Shown piece after piece: positions 1 to 4,590 of a DNA stretch of 11,003 nt. Made by a program: the position numbers and the translations under genes. Each line of letters starts with the position of its first letter. The first letter of the stretch is position 1. The notes under the pieces are model-generated. The model was not told the DNA's origin. It made no database searches and saw nothing but the letters and a program-made list of their open reading frames with translations. This DNA is from Anaerolineales bacterium. Lineage in GTDB: Bacteria > Chloroflexota > Anaerolineae > Anaerolineales > Villigracilaceae. The DNA lies in assembly GCA_016789485.1 (NCBI GenBank), contig JAEURE010000057.1, positions 1-11,003 of the forward strand, given 5' to 3'.

Positions 1-174
1 GATCCAGCCGAAGCAGATGGCTTCCTCCACCGCATCCACGTATGGGATGGATGGTTTCTGCGTAAATTTCTTGTACTGGATCAACCAGATCTCTTTGCAG
101 GTCTTGTGATTCTTTTCCAGCCACTCACGAAATTCCTCACGCGTGGTTACATAAATTGTTTCGCCGATTTCCAT
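1..174 (-). CDS. YdeI/OmpD-associated family protein, N-terminal part (gene runs off the left edge)
   Basis: The minus strand reads 58 uninterrupted residues beginning MEIGETIYVTTREEFREWLEKN and continuing with EIWLIQYKKFT, then PYVDAVEEAICFGWI. This is the characteristic start of the YdeI/OmpD-associated family (usually about 190 residues): 'T.EEFR.WLE.NH....EIWL..YKK', then the 'PY.DAVEEA.CFGWI' block. The ATG at 174-172 is preceded by GGAGAG (minus strand) four bases away, which fixes the start. The biochemical function of the family is unsettled; some members are annotated as bacteriocin-protection proteins, others only as stress-related. The gene lies downstream of a SAM-I riboswitch and terminator on the same strand, with a palindromic repeat in the leader, so its expression may depend on that switch. 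The C-terminal part is outside the window. Family call is from recognition of the N-terminal pattern. Confidence 0.82.
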   Translation of the reverse strand, partial: MEIGETIYVTTREEFREWLEKNHKTCKEIWLIQYKKFTQKPSIPYVDAVEEAICFGWI

Positions 175-185
175 ATTTCTCTCCA

Positions 186-296
186 TGTCATTGCGAGGAG
201 GGTGATCTTCCCGACGAAACAATCTCCAATATCGTGACAGAGATTGCGCACCGCACTGGTGCGGCAAGTGTCGGGCTAGCGCCCTCGCAACGACAT
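186..296. repeat. Palindromic intergenic repeat element (nested inverted repeats)
   Basis: The outer arms at 186-198 (TGTCATTGCGAGG) and 283-295 (CCTCGCAACGACA) are complementary except for one G-T pair. Inside, CAATCTC at 220-226 pairs with GAGATTG at 240-246, and CCGCAC at 251-256 pairs with GTGCGG at 259-264. The motif 'TGTCATTGCGAGGAG...ACGAA.CAATCTC' resembles a family of dispersed palindromic repeats seen between genes in many bacterial genomes, Chloroflexota included. No coding capacity is visible. It sits in the presumed leader of the YdeI-family gene, between the riboswitch terminator and the ribosome binding site. Only one clear copy is in this window, so repetitiveness is inferred from recognition of the motif. 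Confidence 0.65.
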
Positions 297-298
297 AA

Positions 299-326
299 TT
301 AAAAACGCCTCTCATTTTGAGAGGCG
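299..326 (-). terminator. Intrinsic terminator, expression platform of the SAM riboswitch
   Basis: A perfect 9-bp stem (306-314 with 318-326, TTT loop) is followed on the minus strand by five U residues (301-305) and then UAAUU. It lies 20 bases after the P1 helix of the SAM-I aptamer. The 5' arm of the terminator contains CTCTCA (minus strand, 323-318), which could instead pair with TGAGAG in the 3' arm region of P1 (357-352). This is the antiterminator/terminator switch expected for an OFF riboswitch. Confidence 0.85.
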
Positions 327-346
327 ACATGATATAGAAGTCATCT

Positions 347-438
347 CTCATCTCTCAGACAAATGTCTGCCGAAGTTGGCACCGCTTGAACGGTTGCCGA
401 GGCTTCAAAGGGTCGGTCCCTCAGCCTCTCTGGATGAG
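347..438 (-). ncRNA. SAM-I (S-box) riboswitch aptamer
   Basis: Reading the minus strand from 438 to 347, the conserved S-box elements appear in order. P1 is CTCATC (438-433) pairing with GATGAG (352-347). AGAGAGGCTGAGGGA is complementary to 418-432, followed by GACCC, GAAGCC and GGCAACC (398-392). P3 closes with GGTGCCAA (383-376), and P4 is the hairpin CAGACA-TT-TGTCTG (369-356). S-adenosylmethionine binding to this class normally stabilises P1 and lets the downstream terminator form, shutting off methionine/SAM genes. Here an intrinsic terminator follows, and a consensus promoter lies upstream, so the unit looks intact. The next gene on the strand is a YdeI-family gene, not an obvious methionine gene. 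Confidence 0.93.
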
Positions 439-473
439 CATATCCGTAAATTGTTTAGTCGTACATCTAGGCA

Positions 474-502
474 TGTATAACATGAGGAGAGATGCATGTC
501 AA
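474..502 (-). promoter_or_regulatory. Sigma-70 type promoter for the SAM riboswitch transcript
   Basis: On the minus strand a perfect -35 box TTGACA (502-497) is followed after 17 bases by TATACA (479-474). Transcription would start near 467, about 30 bases before the aptamer. The match, spacing and position relative to the aptamer agree well. Confidence 0.8.
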
Positions 503-515
503 ATAAAAATTATGC

Positions 516-568
516 TTGACTCGCTACGGATTCACAATTAGACTCTCGGATAAGATTTCCCTTAATTG
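516..568 (+). promoter_or_regulatory. Promoter region and possible autoregulatory site of the oxyanion regulator gene
   Basis: TTGACT at 516-521 and TAGACT at 539-544 are spaced by 17 bases, giving a plausible plus-strand promoter with a start near 551 and a leader of only about 20 bases. CAATTA (535-540) lies across the spacer and the -10 box, and its inverse TAATTG (563-568, within CTTAATTG 561-568) lies just before the start codon. The same half-sites form a tighter inverted repeat upstream of tupA. This suggests that the regulator binds both places. Weak -10 match; operator role is inferred. Confidence 0.45.
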
Positions 569-572
569 AAAA

Positions 573-1547
573 ATGAAAACGGTTCAACCTGTTCAATCCT
601 TTGACAAGATCAAGCTCCTCGCGGATTCCCGCCGCATGGACATTTTACGCCTGTTGATGGCTTCCCCCGCCACACTTACGCTTCTCGCACGGACCTTGAA
701 ACAGTCCCCCGCATGGATACGTCACCACATCCTGGCATTGGAGTCCGCCGGCCTGATTGAGGTAGGTGAAACGCGCCGAACAGGCAAAGTGACAGAAAAG
801 TTCTACCGCGCCAAAGCCGATGCTTTGCTGCTGCAGGAAATCATTCTCCCCAAAACAAAAAAACCAGCCATTATCTTTTCGGGCAGTCACGACATTGCCA
901 TTGAAGACATCGCCGAAAATCTTTCCAGGCACGTGAACTTATTCAGCATCCCCGTCGGCTCACTGGATGGACTTGTCAACCTCCGCCAGGGAATTTGTCA
1001 AATTTCAGGCGCGCATCTTTTGGATGAAAATGGCGAATACAACACGCCATTTGTACGCCGACTCTTTCCCGACCGTGAAGTCGAGATCATCACCCTCGCC
1101 TATCGCACACAGGGATTGATCCTTGCAAATGGCAACCCGAAAGGAATCAAGAAGGTTGCAGATATTGCTAATCACAACGTCCGTTTTGTGAACCGAAATC
1201 GCGGCTCAGGCACGCGGCTGTGGGTGGATATCCAATTCAAAAAATTAGGGATTCCCTTTGAAGAGGTGAACGGGTATGAAACAGTGGTCAAAACCCACAA
1301 GGAAGCCGCTTCTTTAATTGAAGCAGGCAAGGCAGATGCCGCTATTGGCCTGCAAGCCGCCGCTCATAAGTATGAACTGGATTTCCTTCCGCTCTTTGAA
1401 GAACGTTACGACTTTGTTCTGCCAAATGACCAGGAAAAGAATCTAAACCCGCTGCTCGAATACATCCAAACCGCCGATTTTCGCAATACGCTCAATTCAT
1501 TGACAGGCTACAATACCACGCACAGCGGCGAGCAGGTTGCCATTTAA
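573..1547 (+). CDS. One-component regulator: winged HTH plus PBP-like oxyanion-sensing domain
   Basis: The 324-residue protein begins with an ArsR/MarR-like winged helix (about residues 10-82: 'LADSRRMDILRLLMASPATLTLLARTLKQSPAWIRHHI', then the wing 'GETRRTGKVTEKFYRA'). From about residue 98 a periplasmic-binding-protein-like domain follows (PBP-like family linked to molybdate metabolism). Hallmarks are GAHLLD (146-151), NRNRGSGTR (207-215) and ADAAIGLQAAA (254-264). There is no signal peptide, so it is a cytoplasmic sensor. Its position directly upstream of tupABC suggests that it senses tungstate or molybdate and controls uptake, in the manner of ModE but with a different sensor domain. The ATG at 573 has no clear Shine-Dalgarno sequence. 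Its own terminator separates it from tupA. Architecture is confident; ligand is inferred from context. Confidence 0.85.
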   Translation: MKTVQPVQSFDKIKLLADSRRMDILRLLMASPATLTLLARTLKQSPAWIRHHILALESAGLIEVGETRRTGKVTEKFYRAKADALLLQEIILPKTKKPAIIFSGSHDIAIEDIAENLSRHVNLFSIPVGSLDGLVNLRQGICQISGAHLLDENGEYNTPFVRRLFPDREVEIITLAYRTQGLILANGNPKGIKKVADIANHNVRFVNRNRGSGTRLWVDIQFKKLGIPFEEVNGYETVVKTHKEAASLIEAGKADAAIGLQAAAHKYELDFLPLFEERYDFVLPNDQEKNLNPLLEYIQTADFRNTLNSLTGYNTTHSGEQVAI

Positions 1548-1567
1548 CCGGCTCGCTTTTTATTTTT
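1528..1567 (+). terminator. Intrinsic terminator overlapping the end of the regulator gene
   Basis: GCGAGC (1528-1533) pairs with GCTCGC (1551-1556), and GGTT (1535-1538) pairs with AACC (1546-1549), with one A/G mismatch and a 7-base loop. The run TTTTTATTTTT (1557-1567) follows. The TAA stop codon lies inside the stem. It should separate transcription of the regulator from the transporter operon. Confidence 0.85.
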
Positions 1568-1596
1568 GTCTTTACAATTAAGTAAAAGCTTAATTG
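1566..1596 (+). promoter_or_regulatory. Candidate operator/promoter of tupABC (CAATTAAG inverted repeat)
   Basis: CAATTAAG (1575-1582) and CTTAATTG (1589-1596) form a perfect 8-bp inverted repeat around TAAAAG. No T-run follows, so it is unlikely to be a terminator; the regulator's terminator ends just before it. A weak promoter overlaps it (TTGTCT 1566-1571, 17-base spacer, CTTAAT 1589-1594). The half-site CTTAATTG also occurs at 561-568 before the regulator gene. A symmetric site between a DNA-binding sensor gene and its probable target operon is best read as that sensor's operator. This is inference. Confidence 0.5.
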
Positions 1597-1627
1597 AGAA
1601 ATACTATTTCACCGAAAGGATATAAAC

Positions 1628-2575
1628 ATGAAACACTCATCTCGAACCATTTTGTTATCACTATTGCTCATCCTCTCCCTTTTGATGACAGCCTGCGGAT
1701 CAGCCGTTCCGACAACTGCTCCGGTTGTCGAAGAACCTGCTGCCACTCAGGCGCCCGAAACGGAGGCACCTACCGAAGCGCCAACTGCAATCCCCGCCCC
1801 TGCCAATCCGAACCTTATCCTCGCTACAACTACATCCACACAGGACTCGGGTTTGCTGGACGTTTTGATTCCGCTCTTCGAAGCAGAGTCAGGTTACACG
1901 GTCCAGACTGTGGCGGTTGGCTCTGGTGAAGCCATGAAGATGGGTGAAGAAGGCAATGCTGATGTGTTACTCGTCCATGCCCCTGCCTCCGAAGTGACTT
2001 TCATGGAAGGCGGTTTTGGTACCGACCGCTTCCTCGTCATGCACAATGACTTCATTATCGTTGGCCCTGCTGAGGATCCCGCTGGCATCAAAGGCATGAC
2101 CTCCGCTAAGGAAGCCTTCACTGCCATTTTCAACTCAGGCTCACAATTCGTCACCCGCGGCGATGACTCTGGCACACACAAGAAAGAACTCGCGCTATGG
2201 AGGTCTGCTGAACTCGACCCCGCTGGACAGGAATGGTACGTGGAAACAGGTCAGGGCATGGGCGCTTCCATGACCGTTGCCTCAGAAAAAGGTGCCTACA
2301 TCCTCACCGACCGCGCCACCTACCTCTCCAATAAAGATAATTACCAGCTTGAGATCCTCGTCGAAGGTGATAACAGCTTATTGAATGTATATCACGTCAT
2401 CACAGTCAATGCAGAAAAGTGGACTGCCGCCAATTATGAAGGCGCTCTTGCTTTTGCTAATTTCATGATCGCCCCCGAAACACAAGCCGTCATTGGTGAA
2501 TTTGGCGTGGAAGAATTTGGTCAACCGCTCTTCTACCCCGATGCAGACAAGACCGATGCAGACCTCGGGCTATAA
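1628..2575 (+). CDS. tupA: Tungstate-type ABC transporter substrate-binding lipoprotein TupA
   Basis: The 315-residue protein has a lipoprotein signal peptide with lipobox LMTAC (Cys23), then a Pro/Thr/Glu-rich linker (about 28-60) that tethers the binding domain outside the membrane. The mature domain carries the TupA signatures: TTTSTQDSGLL (67-77), VAVGSGEAMKMGEEGNADVLLVHAP (about 96-119), MHNDFIIVGP (138-147), RGDDSGTHKKEL (178-189) and GQGMGASMTVASEKGAYILTDRATY (208-232). These Thr/Ser/Arg-containing loops are where TupA-type proteins hold tungstate. Close relatives can prefer molybdate or vanadate, so the exact oxyanion is not proven. The start is supported by GAAAGGA (1614-1620) seven bases before the ATG. 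It is followed by permease and ATPase genes in the same direction. Confidence 0.9.
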   Translation: MKHSSRTILLSLLLILSLLMTACGSAVPTTAPVVEEPAATQAPETEAPTEAPTAIPAPANPNLILATTTSTQDSGLLDVLIPLFEAESGYTVQTVAVGSGEAMKMGEEGNADVLLVHAPASEVTFMEGGFGTDRFLVMHNDFIIVGPAEDPAGIKGMTSAKEAFTAIFNSGSQFVTRGDDSGTHKKELALWRSAELDPAGQEWYVETGQGMGASMTVASEKGAYILTDRATYLSNKDNYQLEILVEGDNSLLNVYHVITVNAEKWTAANYEGALAFANFMIAPETQAVIGEFGVEEFGQPLFYPDADKTDADLGL

Positions 2576-2588
2576 TTTATTGCAAGAA

Positions 2589-2646
2589 GCAGACAAGTAA
2601 GCATGTGGACAGGTAAACAAGCTCATAAACTTGCTTACCTGTCTGC
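2589..2646 (+). other. Alternative hairpins between tupA and tupB
   Basis: Three related segments lie here. Segment 1 (2589-2603) and segment 2 (2608-2621) are similar direct copies, and segment 3 (2630-2646) is complementary to both. Pairing of segment 2 with segment 3 gives a 14-bp stem with one mismatch and an 8-base loop. Segment 1 with segment 3 gives a 15-bp stem, also with one mismatch. The two folds exclude each other. No T-run follows directly. The element lies after the tupA stop and before tupB, so it could stabilise the tupA mRNA end and lower tupB/tupC expression, a common way to make more binding protein than permease. Confidence 0.6.
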
Positions 2647-2699
2647 TAATTTTCATGTGTTTACTAATCTCAATGCCTGCGGGGCACGACCTCACCTTC

Positions 2700-3344
2700 A
2701 TGTCTGATATCTTTGAAATCACTTTTCTCTCCCTGCAAGTCTCGACCATTGCCACTCTTGTCAGTCTACTGATCGGACTTCCGTTTGGTACATGGCTCGC
2801 CCTCGGACGTTTTCGCGGACGTTCGTTTTTGTTGAGCATCATCAACACGGGCATGGCGTTGCCGCCTGTTGTTGTTGGTCTCGTGGTCGCTATGACGTTG
2901 TGGCGCAGCGGTGTGCTCGGTAATTTAAAGTTGATCTACACACCCTGGGCCATCATCATCGCACAGACGATCATCTCCGCACCTGTTGTGACGGGGCTGA
3001 CTGCCGCCGCCTTGGAAGCACTCGACCCGCGCTTGCAGCAGCAGCTTTTGGGACTCGGCGCTTCACGCCTGCAAATGATCTGGCACCTGTGGCGAGAGGC
3101 ACGTCTTCCGCTGTTAGCTGCTTTGATGGCAGGCTTTGGTTCTGTGATTTCGGAGGTTGGCGCTTCGATGATGGTGGGTGGAAATATCCGCGGGCAGACT
3201 CGTGTGCTGACGACTGCCATCGTGCTGGAAACATCCAAAGGGGAATTTGAAAAGGCGCTCGCCCTTTCTGCACTTTTGTTGACTTTAACGTATCTTATCA
3301 ACCTGGCATTGACCTCCATTCAGCAAAGGGGCGCAAAGCGATGA
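2700..3344 (+). CDS. tupB: Tungstate-type ABC transporter permease TupB
   Basis: This is a hydrophobic integral membrane protein (214 residues from this start; family about 220-230). It shows the permease pattern 'FLSLQVSTIATLVSLLIGLPFG', a conserved ALPPVVVGLVV segment (53-63) and the cytoplasmic EAA-type loop LGASRLQMIWHLWREARLPLL (119-139) that contacts the ATPase. 'SEVGASMMVGGNIRGQTRVLTTAI' is typical of the TupB/ModB-like branch. No Shine-Dalgarno sequence is seen. In-frame upstream starts (ATG 2673, ATG 2655, TTG 2631) are possible, but the 2631 start would lie inside the hairpin element, and homology begins near the 2700 ATG. The last codon overlaps the first codon of the ATPase gene (ATGA), implying translational coupling. 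Confidence 0.87.
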   Translation: MSDIFEITFLSLQVSTIATLVSLLIGLPFGTWLALGRFRGRSFLLSIINTGMALPPVVVGLVVAMTLWRSGVLGNLKLIYTPWAIIIAQTIISAPVVTGLTAAALEALDPRLQQQLLGLGASRLQMIWHLWREARLPLLAALMAGFGSVISEVGASMMVGGNIRGQTRVLTTAIVLETSKGEFEKALALSALLLTLTYLINLALTSIQQRGAKR

Positions 3345-4051
3345 TTTCAATTAATAATTTACGCGTCCAACGCAATGGACGGGACGCGCTCAACATAGAT
3401 TCTCTTGAAATCAAGAAAGGTGAGACGCTGGCAGTGGTAGGTCCGAATGGCGCGGGAAAAAGCACATTTCTTCTCGTTCTGGCGCATTTGATCAAGCCCG
3501 TCAATGGAGGAATAACTTTCAAAGGGAAGTTACTCAGGGATTGGGATGATATCGAATATCGCAGAAGAATCGCTTTTGTCTTTCAGGATCCGCTGCTGAT
3601 GGATATGTCTGTGGAAGATAATATTGCGCTGGGGTTGAAATTTCGCGGTGTGAAAAAAGAAGATGCTCTCGAGCAGGTCATTAAGTGGAGTAGAGCCATG
3701 GGCGTGGATTCTCTGCTTAAACGCCGGGCAGGTCAGCTGTCAGGTGGTGAGGCGCAAAGGGTCAGCCTGGCGAGGGCTTTTGTCCTCGATCCCGAACTGC
3801 TTTTGATGGATGAGCCATTCTCGGCAGTCGATCCGCAAACGCGGACGCAGTTATTGAAAGACCTGACGAAAGTTTTGGCGCAGGATCACCGCACAACGAT
3901 TTTCGTGACTCATAACTTAAAGGAAGCGGCGCAATTCGGCGACAGAGTTGCCGTAATCATTGATGGTAAGTTGAAACAGGTGGGGAAACCAAAGCAGATT
4001 AAGGAAAAACCTGTTGATAAAAGTGTGCGCGGGTTCTTAAAGGGGTTGTAG
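3341..4051 (+). CDS. tupC: Tungstate-type ABC transporter ATP-binding protein TupC
   Basis: The 236-residue ATPase is complete, with Walker A GPNGAGKST (34-42), Q-loop Gln82 (FVFQDP), signature LSGGEAQR (133-140), Walker B LLLMDEP (153-159) and the switch histidine 191 in VTHNLKEA. There is no C-terminal molybdate-binding (TOBE/MOP) extension such as ModC has, consistent with the shorter Tup-type ATPase. It powers uptake through TupB. The ATG overlaps the tupB stop by four bases. No terminator is visible directly after the stop; the first T-rich terminator on this strand is at 4541-4590. General family is certain; the specific name rests on the operon. Confidence 0.9.
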   Translation: MISINNLRVQRNGRDALNIDSLEIKKGETLAVVGPNGAGKSTFLLVLAHLIKPVNGGITFKGKLLRDWDDIEYRRRIAFVFQDPLLMDMSVEDNIALGLKFRGVKKEDALEQVIKWSRAMGVDSLLKRRAGQLSGGEAQRVSLARAFVLDPELLLMDEPFSAVDPQTRTQLLKDLTKVLAQDHRTTIFVTHNLKEAAQFGDRVAVIIDGKLKQVGKPKQIKEKPVDKSVRGFLKGL

Positions 4052-4060
4052 CAATCTACG

Positions 4061-4149
4061 AGATGCTTCGGCAGAGGAGTGCCGCATCACAGCAACATGG
4101 TCTTTTAACGGCATACACCGCGTTCTCACGCGGTGCAGCCAATAGACCA
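4061..4149 (+). other. Structured non-coding segment downstream of tupC
   Basis: Two adjacent hairpins can form. The first pairs GATG/CATC outside and CGGC/GCCG inside around AGAGGAGT (about 4061-4088). The second is a three-part nested stem: TGGTCT (4098-4103) with AGACCA (4144-4149), GGC (4110-4112) with GCC (4138-4140), and CACCGCG (4116-4122) with CGCGGTG (4129-4135) around TTCTCA. No T-run follows on either strand, so it is not an ordinary intrinsic terminator. Short open frames cross the region on both strands, but none has family features or a ribosome binding site. It may be a stabilising 3' end of the tup mRNA, an RNA gene or a decayed repeat. Confidence 0.4.
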
Positions 4150-4196
4150 ACTCAGAGGGAGGAGAGAGTTTGGAAGAGTAACTTGCGGTTACTCGA

Positions 4197-4415
4197 TTAC
4201 ACAGGGTCCAAGTCAGGGTTTGTGCCGCACAAGGCACAGGTTGCCTTGTCAATCATGTTGCACTCAATCGCGTTGGAGCAACGATGTGCAAGAATTCTGG
4301 GCGGCTGGTCTGGCAAATGTTCAGCAGGGTAGACGACTTCGTTCTCAATGGCAACTTCGTGACCAACATGCTCACAATGTTTGATTTTTTCAACCTGCCA
4401 AGTCTTTTCTGCCAT
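4197..4415 (-). CDS. Small Cys/His-rich protein, unknown function
   Basis: The 72-residue protein begins MAEKTWQVEKIKHCEHVGHEV. The ATG at 4415 is preceded on the minus strand by AGGAG at a good distance (CAGGAGCTGTT-ATG), so it is preferred over an ATG six codons upstream at 4433. It carries His13, Cys14, His16 and His19 near the N-terminus and a second cluster Cys46, Cys52, Cys60 and Cys63 ('HRCSNAIECNMIDKATCALC'). This spacing could bind zinc or an iron-sulfur centre, but I do not recognise a characterised family. It has no signal peptide or membrane segment. It lies downstream of the sugar-dehydrogenase gene on the same strand, but hairpins in the 167-base gap make cotranscription uncertain. 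Transcription running on from tupC would be antisense to it. Confidence 0.65.
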   Translation of the reverse strand: MAEKTWQVEKIKHCEHVGHEVAIENEVVYPAEHLPDQPPRILAHRCSNAIECNMIDKATCALCGTNPDLDPV

Positions 4416-4454
4416 AACAGCTCCTGACTTCAATGTACGTAGTTTAAAATATAA

Positions 4455-4480
4455 ACGCCTGTCCCGCCAGTGACAGGCGT
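4455..4480. other. Inverted repeat in the leader of the small Cys/His-rich gene
   Basis: ACGCCTGTC (4455-4463) and GACAGGCGT (4472-4480) form a perfect 9-bp stem with an 8-base loop. On the minus strand it is followed by TTATATTTTAAAC, only moderately U-rich, so it could be a weak terminator of transcription coming from 4583-5788 or an attenuator ahead of the 4415 start. Confidence 0.45.
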
Positions 4481-4510
4481 CACATACTCACATGACAAAG
4501 TGCCTATATC

Positions 4511-4525
4511 GGACATGATATGTCC
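4511..4525. promoter_or_regulatory. Short perfect palindrome, possible operator
   Basis: GGACAT-GAT-ATGTCC is a perfect inverted repeat, flanked on both sides by TATATC (4505-4510 and 4527-4532). It lies about 100 bases upstream of the 4197-4415 gene. Size and symmetry suit a dimeric regulator site, but no regulator is assigned and no convincing promoter was found around it. Confidence 0.3.
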
Positions 4526-4540
4526 TTATATCTTTAATGA

Positions 4541-4590
4541 AATAGGAAAGCAGGAATTGTTCGACTCCCACTTTCCTATTTTTTATTTTT
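4541..4590 (+). terminator. Terminator hairpin between convergent transcripts
   Basis: AATAGGAAAG (4541-4550) pairs perfectly with CTTTCCTATT (4571-4580), followed on the plus strand by TTTTATTTTT (4581-4590). On the minus strand the stem comes soon after the 4583 stop codon and is followed by a weaker U-rich stretch (TTTCATT). It is thus the first good terminator for plus-strand transcription running on from tupC, and may also end the minus-strand 6150-4583 transcript. Confidence 0.7.

Noticed and set aside
1594..1929. Plus-strand frame overlapping the start of tupA
   Set aside because: It lies in another frame across the TupA signal peptide and substrate-binding signatures; low-complexity composition, no domain.
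2631..2699. Extended N-terminus of TupB from TTG 2631 or ATG 2655/2673
   Set aside because: The TTG lies inside the hairpin element and no start in this stretch has a ribosome binding site; homology to TupB begins near ATG 2700. ATG 2673 cannot be excluded.
4061..4149. Tungsten/molybdenum cofactor riboswitch next to tupABC
   Set aside because: The segment lies after the operon, not before it, and I cannot find the conserved core of that riboswitch; only generic hairpins are visible.
4037..4384. Short overlapping open frames on both strands after tupC (for example 4063-4332 and 4133-4384 plus, 4037-4252 minus)
   Set aside because: No ribosome binding site, no family pattern, and they cross a strongly structured segment or lie opposite the better-supported 4197-4415 gene.
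4455..4480. Strong terminator of the sugar-dehydrogenase transcript
   Set aside because: The stem is perfect, but the bases after it on the minus strand are only moderately U-rich, and a better hairpin stands right at the 4583 gene end; kept as an unassigned inverted repeat.
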